The translations under genes were made by a program, and so were the position numbers. From Methylocystis sp. (GTDB taxonomy: Bacteria; Pseudomonadota; Alphaproteobacteria; Rhizobiales; Beijerinckiaceae): 64,000 nt of DNA. Below the pieces are notes generated by a model that made no database searches, was not told the origin of the DNA, and saw only the letters and a list, made by a program, of their open reading frames with translations. Positions 1 to 15,996 of this stretch are shown here, in pieces. Location of the stretch: the NCBI GenBank assembly GCA_020252485.1, contig JADCCX010000001.1, positions 1 through 64,000 of the forward strand. The letters are read 5' to 3'. How positions within the stretch are numbered: position 1 is the first letter of the stretch; the number at the start of each line of letters is the position of its first letter.

Positions 1-110
1 AGCCGATAGGCCACCTTCCCGGCCTGCCGGTGATCTGGCATATCGCTGAAATAATCCACGAAAAAGGTCGTCTCATACAAAACCGGCGCAAGCGCCCCAT
101 CCGTGTCCAT
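1..110 (-). CDS. Transposase N-terminal fragment (ISAs1 / H-repeat type), partial
   Basis: The frame starts with ATG at 110 and runs off the left edge after 36 codons. A Shine-Dalgarno-like GGAG lies 6 bases before the start. The visible residues include a stretch reading YFSDMPDHRQAGKVAYR. This matches the pattern of the domain at the N-terminus of ISAs1-family transposases, in which an acidic and aromatic stretch is followed by D-x-R-Q-x-G-K-V. The catalytic DDE domain would lie outside the window, so I cannot tell whether the transposase is intact. The family call is from memory of the motif. Confidence 0.55.
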   Translation of the reverse strand, partial: MDTDGALAPVLYETTFFVDYFSDMPDHRQAGKVAYR

Positions 111-196
111 CGCGTGCTCCGCTCTTCGAATCAGCGGATATGCACAGATTCAGCACTTCAACCCTTTGTCACGCTCTCATTCACCCGATTGCCCTG
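1..196 (-). mobile_element. Terminus of a probable ISAs1-family insertion sequence, cut by the left edge
   Basis: The minus-strand reading frame at 1-110 looks like the N-terminus of an ISAs1-type transposase, so this end of the window is probably one end of an insertion sequence. Reading outward from the transposase start, the last 5 bases of the proposed element are CCCTG on the plus strand (192-196), which is CAGGG read into the element. I chose this as a candidate terminal inverted repeat because it lies 86 bases upstream of the start, a normal distance for such elements. The other end and any target duplication are outside the window, so the boundary at 196 is inference. Confidence 0.45.
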
Positions 197-435
197 AGGT
201 TTGATGCCGAACAGCTTGCCACGTTGGCTGGATTCGTTCATAGGCATCGTCACCGGTTTTGATTTTTCGGGGCCGGTTTCGTTCGTGGAAGGGAGTTGCT
301 CTCGGTTTGCCGCCGGGCTGCACATAACCCGCACCACGCTCTTTCATCGGCGATGCTTCGCTACTGACGCCTTGGTCTCCGGTTCGCCGGAGCTCGGATC
401 GTTTTTGCGGCGTCGCTCAACAACAGGAGAAGGCA
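197..435 (+). promoter_or_regulatory. rplK-rplA leader region with a UUCG-capped hairpin
   Basis: This 239-base stretch separates the putative IS end from rplK. It contains a perfect 6-bp hairpin, CTCCGG-TTCG-CCGGAG at 377-392, about 45 bases before the rplK start, capped by a stable UUCG tetraloop. A short T run follows about 9 bases later, too far for a classical terminator. In many bacteria L1 represses its own operon by binding the leader, and this hairpin is a candidate structure, but I cannot show an L1 site. secE and nusG, the usual neighbours, are not seen. No convincing promoter was identified. Confidence 0.35.
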
Positions 436-864
436 ATGGCCAAGAAGATTTCCGGCTATGTCAAGTTACAGGTTCCAGCAGGCGCCGCGAACCCGGCCCC
501 GCCGATCGGTCCGGCGCTTGGACAGCGCGGCCTCAATATCATGGAATTCTGCAAGGCGTTCAATGCCAAGACGGCGCAGATGGAGAAGGGCATGCCGATC
601 CCGGTCGTGATCACGGCATACCAGGATCGCTCGTTCACCTTCGAAATGAAACTGCCGCCGGTGTCGTACTGGCTGAAGAAGGCCTCCGGGATCGCCAAGG
701 GGCACACCACCACAGGCCGCGGCTTCGTGGGCAAGATCACGACGGCGCAGATCCGCGAGATCGCGGAGAAGAAATTGCCTGATCTGAACTGCGACAGCGT
801 CGATGCCGCTGCCGCCATGGTGACCGGTTCGGCCCGTTCGATGGGCCTGGAAGTGGTGGGTTAA
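436..864 (+). CDS. rplK: 50S ribosomal protein L11
   Basis: L11 is a large-subunit protein at the base of the L7/L12 stalk. It binds the GTPase-associated region of 23S rRNA and contacts elongation factors. The 142-residue product has the usual family length. It shows the proline-rich N-terminal segment ([19 protein letters not shown]) that carries the flexible stalk-base loop, then the C-terminal RNA-binding domain. The start has an AGGAGAAGG ribosome-binding site 4 bases upstream. The stop is 4 bases before rplA, so the two genes form a tight operon. Confidence 0.98.
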   Translation: MAKKISGYVKLQVPAGAANPAPPIGPALGQRGLNIMEFCKAFNAKTAQMEKGMPIPVVITAYQDRSFTFEMKLPPVSYWLKKASGIAKGHTTTGRGFVGKITTAQIREIAEKKLPDLNCDSVDAAAAMVTGSARSMGLEVVG

Positions 865-868
865 GACA

Positions 869-1558
869 ATGGCAAAGCGTATCACAAAGGCCCGTGAGGG
901 CGTCGAGCGCACGAAGCTCTATCCGCTCACCGAAGCCGTGAAGATGGTGAAGGAGCGGGCGTCGGCGAAGTTCGACGAAACCGTCGAGATCGCCATGAAT
1001 CTCGGCGTTGATCCCCGCCATGCGGACCAGATGGTCCGCGGCGTCTGCAACCTGCCGAACGGCTCGGGGCGCACCCTGCGCGTCGCCGTCTTCGCCCGCG
1101 GCCCCAAGGCTGAGGAAGCGAAGAAGGCGGGCGCCGATATCGTCGGTGCGGAAGATCTGTTCGAGATCGTTAACGGCGGCAAGATCGAGTTCGACCGCTG
1201 CATCGCGACGCCGGACATGATGGGCATCGTCGGCCGACTCGGCAAGGTGCTGGGCCCGCGCGGCCTGATGCCGAACCCGCGCGTCGGCACCGTGACGATG
1301 GATATCGCCAACGCCGTCGTCGCTTCCAAGGGCGGCTCGGTCGAGTTCCGTGTCGAGAAGGCCGGCATCGTGCAATCGGCCGTCGGCAAGGCCTCGTTCC
1401 CCGCCGACAAGCTCGAAGGCAACATCCGCGCCTTCATCGACGCCGTGCAGAAGGCGAAGCCCGCCGGCGCGAAGGGCACCTATATCAACCGCATCGCCAT
1501 CAGCTCCACCATGGGGCCGGGCGTGAAGGTGGATATGGCGACGACGGCGCTGCAGTAA
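869..1558 (+). CDS. rplA: 50S ribosomal protein L1
   Basis: L1 forms the mobile L1 stalk beside the ribosomal E site and in many bacteria represses translation of its own operon. The product has 229 residues, typical for bacterial L1, with the conserved central segment [16 protein letters not shown] written here as [16 protein letters not shown]. The gene starts 4 bases after rplK and ends the short operon; a Rho-independent terminator follows within 30 bases. In most bacteria rplJ comes next. Here three metabolic genes intervene. Confidence 0.98.
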   Translation: MAKRITKAREGVERTKLYPLTEAVKMVKERASAKFDETVEIAMNLGVDPRHADQMVRGVCNLPNGSGRTLRVAVFARGPKAEEAKKAGADIVGAEDLFEIVNGGKIEFDRCIATPDMMGIVGRLGKVLGPRGLMPNPRVGTVTMDIANAVVASKGGSVEFRVEKAGIVQSAVGKASFPADKLEGNIRAFIDAVQKAKPAGAKGTYINRIAISSTMGPGVKVDMATTALQ

Positions 1559-1585
1559 GTTCCGCTGCTACAGGCTTCGCAGAGG

Positions 1586-1613
1586 CCCTCCGGAAACGGG
1601 GGGCTTTTCTTTC
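1586..1613 (+). terminator. Rho-independent terminator after rplA
   Basis: An 8-bp GC-rich stem (GCCCTCCG / CGGGGGGC, one G-U pair) closed by a GAAA tetraloop is followed by TTTTCTTT. It lies 28 bases after the rplA stop and just before the convergent acyltransferase-like gene. It should end the rplK-rplA transcript, so that rplJ-rplL needs its own promoter. Confidence 0.8.
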
Positions 1614-1614
1614 G

Positions 1615-2352
1615 TCAGAGGCCCGCCACCTCCTCCGCGATTGGCCCGTTCAGGGCTGCTTCGAGCGCCTTGAAGGCGCGCGCGACCACGGCGCCATCCA
1701 TGCCGCGATGATCGAAGGCGAGCACGATCTCGACGGACCCGTCCTCCGCGATCGGGCCGTAGGTGATGAAGACGCTCCATGAGGACACAGGATAGGTGAT
1801 CAGCGTGCCGGCGCCGCCCAGCACCGAAATGCCGAAAGTGCCGAAATAATTGGGCCGCTGCCGCCCGATGTTCAGGCCGAACCACCAGATCAGGCGGCGG
1901 ATGACGGTGGGCGCGCGGGCAAGCTGCAGTCCCTTGCGGAAGTCGGCGATGGATTCGACCGGCGCGGTTTTTGCTTCGTGGATGACCTCCCCGATTTCGG
2001 CGAGAGACCTGCTGGCCGGATCCTTGATGCGGCGGATGAAAATCACGTCCTCGCCTTCGAACGAGCGCTCGACGACCAGGCTGGCGACGGAGGTCGGATA
2101 TTCATAAATGTGCGGCCAGGGCAGCGTCACATAGGCCTGCCGCAGGGGAGGGCTCTCCTGCGCCGCCAGCGCGAAGGCCTTGATGAACAGGGATGTCCAG
2201 GAGGGCCGTGGTTCCGCTGCGGCCCGCGCCTTGACGATGGGGGCGATATTGATGGTCTGCCGCAAGACGCCCTGCGGCATCCGGCTGGCGAAATAGCTGT
2301 GATCGGCAACGATCCGCCTCGCCCGCGACAAGGCTATCCAGCGCCCCTTCAT
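1615..2352 (-). CDS. Stand-alone 2-oxoacid dehydrogenase E2-type acyltransferase domain protein
   Basis: The 245-residue product resembles the catalytic domain of the E2 subunits of 2-oxoacid dehydrogenase complexes (chloramphenicol acetyltransferase-like fold). The catalytic motif H-x3-D-G is present near the C-terminus as HRGMDG (His215, Asp219). There is no lipoyl domain and no E1/E3-binding domain, so the protein is far shorter than a normal E2 (over 400 residues) and cannot work as a dehydrogenase core by itself. Its start codon overlaps the stop of the upstream dehydrogenase gene by an ATGA, so the two are translationally coupled. The substrate is unknown; transfer of an acyl group from a CoA or carrier thioester is plausible. 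Confidence 0.75.
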   Translation of the reverse strand: MKGRWIALSRARRIVADHSYFASRMPQGVLRQTINIAPIVKARAAAEPRPSWTSLFIKAFALAAQESPPLRQAYVTLPWPHIYEYPTSVASLVVERSFEGEDVIFIRRIKDPASRSLAEIGEVIHEAKTAPVESIADFRKGLQLARAPTVIRRLIWWFGLNIGRQRPNYFGTFGISVLGGAGTLITYPVSSWSVFITYGPIAEDGSVEIVLAFDHRGMDGAVVARAFKALEAALNGPIAEEVAGL

Positions 2353-3122
2353 GCGCCGCCGCCGAAGCCGCGCATGCCGGCGCTCGCAAGGTACCCGCCA
2401 TCCACCGGCACCGTAACGCCGTTGATGGCGGAGGCAAAATCGGACACGAGGAAGACAACGGCATTGGCCACTTCCTTTGCAGTGACGAGCCGGCCTTGCG
2501 GGTTCGATTCCGACAGATTGGCCTCAGAAAGGACGCCGAAATTGACCGCGCGGTCGATCGCGGGTGTCGCCGTAAAGCCGGGCGCGACGCCGTTCACGCG
2601 GACACCCGAAGCCGCCCACTCGGCCGCAAGGCTCTGGGTCAGGCTGATCACCGCCGCCTTTGCGGGCCCATAGGCATGCAGCGGGCCGGGGCCATAGCCC
2701 AGCACAGACGAAATGGTGACGATCGCACCCCTTCCGCGGCGCGCCATGCCCGGGCCAACGGCGGCGCAGGCCATCCAGGTGCCGCGCAGGTTGACGTTGA
2801 TCACGCGGTCCCATTCGGCCTGCTTCATCTGGCCGGGTGAACGCGGGCGCTGCAGGACGCCCGCCGCCGTCACGAGAATGTCGAGGGGCCCAAGCACTGC
2901 CTCGCTCAGCCGGATGGCCGCGGCGAGCGAGTCCTCCTTGAGCACATCGCCTTCCGCCGCGAAGCCGCCGGTTTCAGCCGCAAGCGCCGCCAGCCCGGCG
3001 CTGTCCCTGTCCAGTCCCGCGATCCGCGCGCCCGCCTGATGGAGCGCCAAAGCAACTGCCCGGCCGATGCCGCTTGCGGCGCCGGTCACCAGGGCGACTT
3101 TGCCATCAAGGTTGATCTGCAT
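2349..3122 (-). CDS. SDR-family oxidoreductase
   Basis: This 257-residue classical short-chain dehydrogenase/reductase has the N-terminal Rossmann motif TGAASGIG, the structural Asn in the NVNLRG segment, a catalytic Ser in TISS and the YxxxK pair as YGPAK. The C-terminal VPVDGGY segment is typical of FabG-like enzymes. I chose the ATG at 3122 because it precedes the conserved beta strand by only a few residues; the frame stays open further upstream but that part has no SDR character. It is coupled to the acyltransferase-like gene downstream and divergent from another SDR gene, with 48 bases between them. The cofactor is probably NAD(P)H; the substrate is not predictable. Confidence 0.85.
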   Translation of the reverse strand: MQINLDGKVALVTGAASGIGRAVALALHQAGARIAGLDRDSAGLAALAAETGGFAAEGDVLKEDSLAAAIRLSEAVLGPLDILVTAAGVLQRPRSPGQMKQAEWDRVINVNLRGTWMACAAVGPGMARRGRGAIVTISSVLGYGPGPLHAYGPAKAAVISLTQSLAAEWAASGVRVNGVAPGFTATPAIDRAVNFGVLSEANLSESNPQGRLVTAKEVANAVVFLVSDFASAINGVTVPVDGGYLASAGMRGFGGGA

Positions 3123-3170
3123 GTCACACTGGGCAAGAGAGAAGTGGATCGGGGCAGGAGGCGGCGAGAG

Positions 3171-4016
3171 ATGGACGGCGGCAACGGCCTTGTCAAGGAA
3201 TCCGCAGCGCAGCAACCGGCCGAGCTGCAACCGGCGGTCGTGGTGACGGGCGCCTCGTCGGGGATCGGGCGGGCGCTGGCGATCCAGGCGGGGACCGGCC
3301 GGCACGTCCTCCTCGTTGCCCGTTCAGCCGAGCCCATGCGCCTGATCGCGGCGGATATCGTGGCGAAGGGCGGCTCGGCCAGCTTCCTTCCATTCGACAT
3401 CACCGATGCTTCGGCGGCCGAGACAATCGCGGCGCGGCTTGCCGAGGAGGGGCGCTATTGCGATGTGCTCGTCAACAATGCCGGCTATGGCCTGATCGGC
3501 AAGGCGGAAAAGCTCGATGCCGGGGAGCAATTGGGCATTGTCGATCTCAATGTGCGGGCGCTTGCCAAGCTGTCGCTGGCGTTTCTGCCGGGCATGCTGG
3601 AACGGGGCAGGGGCGGAATTCTGAACGTCGCCTCCGTCGCGGCCTTTGCGCCGGGTCCGGGAATGGCAATGTATTACGCGAGCAAGGCCTTCGTGCGCTC
3701 GCTCTCGCTGGCGCTCTGGCAGGAGACGAAGGGCTCCGGCGTGACCGTCACAACGCTCTGTCCCGGACCGGTCAGCACCGGCTTCTTCAGCCGCGCCACG
3801 GGGGGGGCGAAAAAGCCCTCGCTTTTCAAGCTGCTGCCGGGAACGACAGCGGATCAGGTGGCGGAAGCGGGCTGGAAGGCCTTCCGGGCTGGCCATCGCC
3901 AGGTGATCCCCGGCTGGACCAACTGGCTGACGGTGCGAATTGTCCAGATTCTGCCCCTGTCTGTGAGGCTATGGCTGATCGCCAGGCTCCAGGCGGCGCG
4001 GCAAAGGAAGGCCTGA
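3171..4016 (+). CDS. SDR-family oxidoreductase (DltE-like)
   Basis: This 281-residue short-chain dehydrogenase has TGASSGIG for nucleotide binding, NNAGYG, a catalytic Ser in NVAS and the YxxxK motif as YYASK. The C-terminus carries a hydrophobic and basic stretch (LTVRIVQILPLSVRLWLIARL) that could associate with the membrane. The ATG at 3171 follows a GGAGGCGGCGAG ribosome-binding site; the frame continues upstream but overlaps the divergent SDR gene. It lies between rplA and rplJ, where ribosomal genes are normally adjacent. Its function is unassigned beyond NAD(P)-dependent reduction or oxidation of a carbonyl or hydroxyl. Confidence 0.83.
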   Translation: MDGGNGLVKESAAQQPAELQPAVVVTGASSGIGRALAIQAGTGRHVLLVARSAEPMRLIAADIVAKGGSASFLPFDITDASAAETIAARLAEEGRYCDVLVNNAGYGLIGKAEKLDAGEQLGIVDLNVRALAKLSLAFLPGMLERGRGGILNVASVAAFAPGPGMAMYYASKAFVRSLSLALWQETKGSGVTVTTLCPGPVSTGFFSRATGGAKKPSLFKLLPGTTADQVAEAGWKAFRAGHRQVIPGWTNWLTVRIVQILPLSVRLWLIARLQAARQRKA

Positions 4017-4561
4017 GCCCTCCGCCTCGACAATGCCCTGATTTTCCGCTTGGCACTTTCGTTCCGATGGCCTAAAGCACCGCGATGGTCATCAGACCTT
4101 TGATATGGTTTGCCGGGGAGATCCGGTAAACCGAGAGAAGCCGGAAGGCGTCGGAAGCGATTCTGATGCCTCGTCCGGCTTTGTCCTGTCCGAGACTGCA
4201 GATGCGTTGGGCGATCAGGGTCAAACCTGACACGCCAGCTTAATCCGGAGCATCCCTAAGGCGCTCCAAAGGGTCTGCACAGACGGGGAAGAGACCGGAT
4301 TTCAAGGCTCCGGGCCGCTTTGGCGGTTTGGTGTCCCGGTTCGTTTCCTTGGCCCAAGGCCCTGTTTAGGGTCCCTGGGGACAGGCGCCGGTGGCGTCGG
4401 TTCATGGTTCTTTCGGGAGCCATGGCGCTTATTCCACCGTATGTCGCCGTCCCGGGCGGGCAGAACCTGATTGTGTTCTGATTCTTCTGGGTTGGTTTGA
4501 TTGCAACCGGCTGAAGGGCGGATCCGGCTCGGATCGCCTCAGGCCAAACCGGAGAGCACAC
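4017..4561 (+). promoter_or_regulatory. Long rplJ-rplL leader region
   Basis: No gene is supported in these 545 bases. The length suggests a structured mRNA leader: short inverted repeats are visible, such as CCTTGG/CCAAGG near 4348 and GTCCC/GGGAC near 4371. A weak promoter candidate is TTGGCA (4050-4055) with CTAAAG (4072-4077), spacing 16. L10 (with L7/L12) represses its own mRNA in many bacteria by binding such a leader. I could not identify a kink-turn or a defined L10 site by eye. Confidence 0.35.
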
Positions 4562-5080
4562 GTGGACAAAGCTGGTAAAAAAGAGCTTGTCGCGACGTTG
4601 AACTCGGTGTTCGCCTCGAACACGGGTTCCATCGTCGTTGCGCATTATTCCGGCCTCACCGTTGCCCAGATGCAGAAGCTCCGCAAGGAGATGAAGAAAT
4701 CTGGCGCCACCGTGAAGGTCGCGAAGAACACGCTCGTGAAAATTGCTCTTGCAGGCACGGAGATCACCTCCATCAGCTCGCTGATGAAGGGCCCGACGAT
4801 CCTGGCTTACGCCAATGATCCGGTGGCTGCTCCGAAGGTCGCCGTCGCATTCGCCAAGGACAACGACAAGCTCGTGATCCTGGGCGGGGCGATGGGAACC
4901 ACCGCCCTCGATGCGAATGGGGTCAAGGCTCTCGCCACGATGCCATCGCTCGATGAACTGCGCGCCAAGCTGGTGGGGCTGCTCAATGCACCCGCCACGA
5001 AGATCGCCCAGCTCGCAACCGCGCCGGCCGCCAAGCTGGCCCGCGTTGTCGGGGCCTATGCCAACAAGGATGCGGCGTGA
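4562..5080 (+). CDS. rplJ: 50S ribosomal protein L10
   Basis: L10 anchors the L7/L12 dimers to the ribosomal stalk and is the usual translational repressor of its operon. The 172-residue product begins with the GTG at 4562, preceded by GGAGAG. Upstream in-frame codons are not L10-like and would give an oversized protein. The N-terminal rRNA-binding domain ([12 protein letters not shown]...) and the C-terminal Ala-rich helix that docks L7/L12 are both present. rplL follows after 57 bases. The leader before it is unusually long. Confidence 0.96.
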   Translation: MDKAGKKELVATLNSVFASNTGSIVVAHYSGLTVAQMQKLRKEMKKSGATVKVAKNTLVKIALAGTEITSISSLMKGPTILAYANDPVAAPKVAVAFAKDNDKLVILGGAMGTTALDANGVKALATMPSLDELRAKLVGLLNAPATKIAQLATAPAAKLARVVGAYANKDAA

Positions 5081-5137
5081 TCGCCGTCTTTTCACGAACG
5101 AACCCGAACGAACGAACCCAAATCAAGGAACCGAACC

Positions 5138-5515
5138 ATGGCTGATCTTGCCAAGATTGTTGATGACCTGTCGAAGCTGACGGTCCTCGAAGCTGCCGAG
5201 CTCGCAAAGATGCTCGAAGAGAAGTGGGGCGTCTCCGCCGCTGCCGCCGTTGCTGTTGCTGCCCCGGCGGGCGGCGGCGCTGCTGCTGCTCCGGTTGAGG
5301 AGAAGACCGAATTCGCCGTCGAGCTGACTGCCACCGGCGACAAGAAGATCGAAGTCATCAAGGAAGTCCGTGCGATCACGGGTCTTGGCCTCAAGGAAGC
5401 CAAGGACCTCGTGGAAGCTGCTCCGAAGATGGTCAAGGAAGGCGTTGGCAAGGACGAAGCCGAGAAGCTCAAGAAGCAGCTCGAGGCCGTCGGCGCCAAG
5501 GTTACCCTCAAGTGA
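5138..5515 (+). CDS. rplL: 50S ribosomal protein L7/L12
   Basis: This is the multicopy stalk protein that recruits and activates translational GTPases. The 125-residue protein has the N-terminal dimerisation domain, a flexible hinge rich in Ala and Gly (around residues 35-55) and the C-terminal factor-binding domain with the conserved [20 protein letters not shown] segment. Length and order fit the family. The ribosome-binding site is AAGGA. The gap before it contains tandem GAAC units. A pair of strong hairpins follows, before rpoB. Confidence 0.98.
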   Translation: MADLAKIVDDLSKLTVLEAAELAKMLEEKWGVSAAAAVAVAAPAGGGAAAAPVEEKTEFAVELTATGDKKIEVIKEVRAITGLGLKEAKDLVEAAPKMVKEGVGKDEAEKLKKQLEAVGAKVTLK

Positions 5516-5521
5516 TTGTTT

Positions 5522-5584
5522 CCGGAGCGCCGCTGCGCTCCGGGTCATCAGTCAAGCGGACGTGGGAGGTTTGCGCCTCCCGCG
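5522..5584 (+). promoter_or_regulatory. Tandem hairpins between rplL and rpoB, candidate attenuator or processing site
   Basis: Two stem-loops lie in the 177-base rplL-rpoB gap. The first is a perfect 9-bp stem, CCGGAGCGC-CGCT-GCGCTCCGG (5522-5543). The second is a 9-bp stem with one G-U pair, CGTGGGAGG / CCTCCCGCG around a 6-base loop (5561-5584), followed by the T-rich TTCTTCTGTT. In Escherichia coli an attenuator and an RNase III site at this position set the ratio of stalk proteins to RNA polymerase. The same role here is inference. Confidence 0.6.
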
Positions 5585-5692
5585 TTCTTCTGTTCCGGTT
5601 CATCCCGGGGCGGCTGATCCAAGGTTCGTGATTTCTTGAATCCGGATTTTCGATCAACTGCTTGAATTTATTCTGGAATCGAGAGGCATCTC

Positions 5693-9832
<4,140 letters not shown>

Positions 9833-9848
9833 TCCGAAGGTAGTCCGG

Positions 9849-9874
9849 CGCGCGGACACTAATCCGCGCGTTTT
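9849..9874 (+). terminator. Terminator-like hairpin between rpoB and rpoC
   Basis: A perfect 8-bp stem, CGCGCGGA-CACTAA-TCCGCGCG (9849-9870), is followed immediately by TTTTCG. It sits 17 bases after the rpoB stop in a 109-base gap. A full stop here would uncouple beta and beta-prime synthesis, so a partial terminator, a pause or an RNA-processing site is more plausible. No replacement promoter with both boxes is evident; a TTGACA at 9885-9890 lacks a matching -10. Confidence 0.5.
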
Positions 9875-9941
9875 CGCCCGAGTTTTGACAGTTTAAGTGC
9901 CTTGAACGGCGGGTAGCGCGCCCCGCCACCAGGAGAAGTGA

Positions 9942-14132
<4,191 letters not shown>

Positions 14133-14147
14133 CACGATCAGGAAATA

Positions 14148-14176
14148 GGAAGGCAGGGCGAGGCGCCCTGCCCTCC
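14148..14176 (+). terminator. Stem-loop after rpoC, probable terminator
   Basis: GGCAGGGCG-AGG-CGCCCTGCC is a perfect 9-bp stem that extends by three more pairs beyond one mismatch (14148-14176). Only a weak T stretch (GGGCTTTCC) follows, so termination may be partial or need Rho. It lies 16 bases after the rpoC stop and before a promoter candidate for acpP. Confidence 0.6.
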
Positions 14177-14463
14177 TGGGCTTTCCACGCTCATCTTGAA
14201 TTGCCGAAGCGGTCGGCGTAAACCCCTGATAATTCACAAGGAGTTCGGTCCGGTCAGGGGCCTGTCTTTCCTGTGGAGCATGCTTTGAAAAGTGCGGATG
14301 CGAAGAGTTCTGCGTTGACTTCAATCGGCATTCCAACCTAGAGGATGCGCCCATTCGCCCTTCAGGGGCGGGCGCGCGCCAGCATGAATCTTTTCCGTTT
14401 CGAGCCGGCGCGAGAGAAACCAGGACGAGGCCGACGGCCTTCCGACAGAACAAGGACCGATCC
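14177..14463 (+). promoter_or_regulatory. acpP upstream region with candidate promoter
   Basis: No gene is supported between the rpoC hairpin and acpP. The best promoter candidate is TTGACT (14315-14320) with CTAGAG (14338-14343), spacing 17. This resembles the housekeeping promoters of alphaproteobacteria and implies a leader of roughly 110 bases. A GC-rich inverted repeat (GCGCCC ... GGGCGC) lies in that leader near 14347-14375. Confidence 0.4.
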
Positions 14464-14700
14464 ATGAGCGACATCGCTGAGCGGGTGAAGAAGATCGTTG
14501 TCGAGCATCTGGGAGTCGATGCGGACAAGGTCGTCGACGGGGCGAACTTCATCGATGACCTGGGCGCGGACAGCCTCGACACTGTCGAACTCGTCATGGC
14601 TTTCGAAGAGGAATTCGGCGTCGAGATTCCTGATGACGCCGCAGAGACGATTGTCACCGTCGGCGACGCCGTCAAGTTCATCGGCAAGAATACGGCCTGA
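14464..14700 (+). CDS. acpP: Acyl carrier protein
   Basis: ACP carries growing fatty-acyl chains on a phosphopantetheine arm. The 78-residue acidic protein has the modification motif DSL at residues 36-38 (Ser37 is the attachment site) in the context [19 protein letters not shown], as in housekeeping AcpP. The start follows an ACAAGGA ribosome-binding site. fabF follows after 15 bases, so the pair is a fatty-acid synthesis operon. It lies between the rif and str operons, whereas acpP-fabF usually sits with fabD and fabG. I cannot tell whether it is the only copy. Confidence 0.96.
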   Translation: MSDIAERVKKIVVEHLGVDADKVVDGANFIDDLGADSLDTVELVMAFEEEFGVEIPDDAAETIVTVGDAVKFIGKNTA

Positions 14701-14715
14701 CCGGAGGGCGGCCGC

Positions 14716-15996
14716 ATGGTCGCCGGGCAGGGCATGATGCGCCGCGTTGTAGTCACAGGCATGGGCATGGTGACCCCGCTTGGTTGCGGGGTGGAGCAGA
14801 CGTGGTCGCGGATCACGGCTGGCCAGAGCGGCTTGCGCGAAATCCGCGAATTCGATGTCTCCGACATGCCGGCCAGGGTCGCCGCCTTCATCCCGCGCGA
14901 GGGCGAGGGCGCCTATAATCCCGACGACTGGATGGAGCCGAAAGAACAACGCAAGGTCGATGAATTCATCGTCTATGCGATGGCCGCGGCGAAGCAGGCG
15001 CTGAAGGATGCCGACTGGCAGCCGAAGACCTATGATGAACAATGCGCGACCGGCGTGCTGATCGGCTCCGGCATTGGCGGCCTGGGCGGCATCTATGAAG
15101 CCACCGTGACGCTGAAGGAGAAGGGCCCGCGCCGGATTTCGCCGTTCTTCATTCCTGGGCGCCTGATCAATCTCGCCTCCGGCTATGTTTCCATCGAGCA
15201 CGGCCTGAAGGGCCCCAATCACGCCGTGGTGACCGCCTGCTCCACCGGCGCGCATGCGATTGGCGATGCCGCCCGTCTCGTGGCGCTGGGCGATGCGGAT
15301 GTGATGGTGGCGGGCGGGGCCGAATCCCCGTTGAACCGTCTGGCTATCGCGGGCTTCTCAGCCTGCCGGGCCTTATCGACCGGCTTCAATGATACACCCA
15401 CCCGCGCATCGCGGCCCTATGATCGTGACCGCGACGGTTTTGTGATGGGCGAGGGCGCGGGCGTCGTCGTGCTTGAGGAATATGAGCATGCGAAAGCGCG
15501 CGGCGCTCGCATCTATGCCGAGATCGTGGGTTACGGCATGTCCGGCGATGCCTATCACATCACCTCGCCATCCGAAGATGGGGATGGCGCGTTCCGCTGC
15601 ATGTCTGCGGCGCTCAAGCGGGCAGGGCTCTCCGCGGGCGACGTGGATTACGTCAATGCGCATGGCACCTCGACGCCGCTCGGCGATGAAATCGAGCTCA
15701 AGGCCTTCGAACGGCTGGTTGGCAACGATGCCGCCAAGATTTCGATGTCCTCCACCAAATCGGCCATCGGCCATCTGCTGGGCGCGGCCGGCTCCGTTGA
15801 AGCGATCTTCTCCATTCTTGCGATCCGCGACCAGATTGCGCCGCCCACGCTGAACCTCGACAATCCCTCTGTTGAAACCGCGCTCGATCTCGTGCCCCGC
15901 CAGGCCCGCAAACGCGAGATCAATGTAGCGCTGTCGAATTCCTTCGGTTTCGGCGGCACCAACGCCTCCCTCGTGTTTCGCAGGGCCGATCACTGA
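14716..15996 (+). CDS. fabF: Beta-ketoacyl-ACP synthase II
   Basis: FabF condenses acyl-ACP with malonyl-ACP in chain elongation. The 426-residue product has the catalytic Cys175 in VVTACSTGAHA, His316 in NAHGTSTPLGD, Lys348 and His353 in KSAIGHLLGAAG, and the glycine-rich C-terminal SNSFGFGGTNASL. The Cys-His-His triad defines a KAS I/II enzyme. I kept the ATG at 14716 because GGAGGG lies 9-14 bases before it. An internal Met at codon 7 or 8 (before RRVVVTG) would match the usual FabF N-terminus better and remains possible. Confidence 0.95.
   Translation: MVAGQGMMRRVVVTGMGMVTPLGCGVEQTWSRITAGQSGLREIREFDVSDMPARVAAFIPREGEGAYNPDDWMEPKEQRKVDEFIVYAMAAAKQALKDADWQPKTYDEQCATGVLIGSGIGGLGGIYEATVTLKEKGPRRISPFFIPGRLINLASGYVSIEHGLKGPNHAVVTACSTGAHAIGDAARLVALGDADVMVAGGAESPLNRLAIAGFSACRALSTGFNDTPTRASRPYDRDRDGFVMGEGAGVVVLEEYEHAKARGARIYAEIVGYGMSGDAYHITSPSEDGDGAFRCMSAALKRAGLSAGDVDYVNAHGTSTPLGDEIELKAFERLVGNDAAKISMSSTKSAIGHLLGAAGSVEAIFSILAIRDQIAPPTLNLDNPSVETALDLVPRQARKREINVALSNSFGFGGTNASLVFRRADH

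Noticed and set aside
201-782. 193-codon frame overlapping rplK
   Set aside because: It overlaps the conserved L11 gene in another frame, and its sequence is low-complexity Arg/Gly-rich.
4017-4561. Small gene in the rplJ leader
   Set aside because: Only short frames without ribosome-binding sites or family features occur; a regulatory leader is the simpler reading.
9885-9890. TTGACA promoter before rpoC
   Set aside because: No -10 box is found at 15-19 bases downstream; the following sequence is GC-rich.
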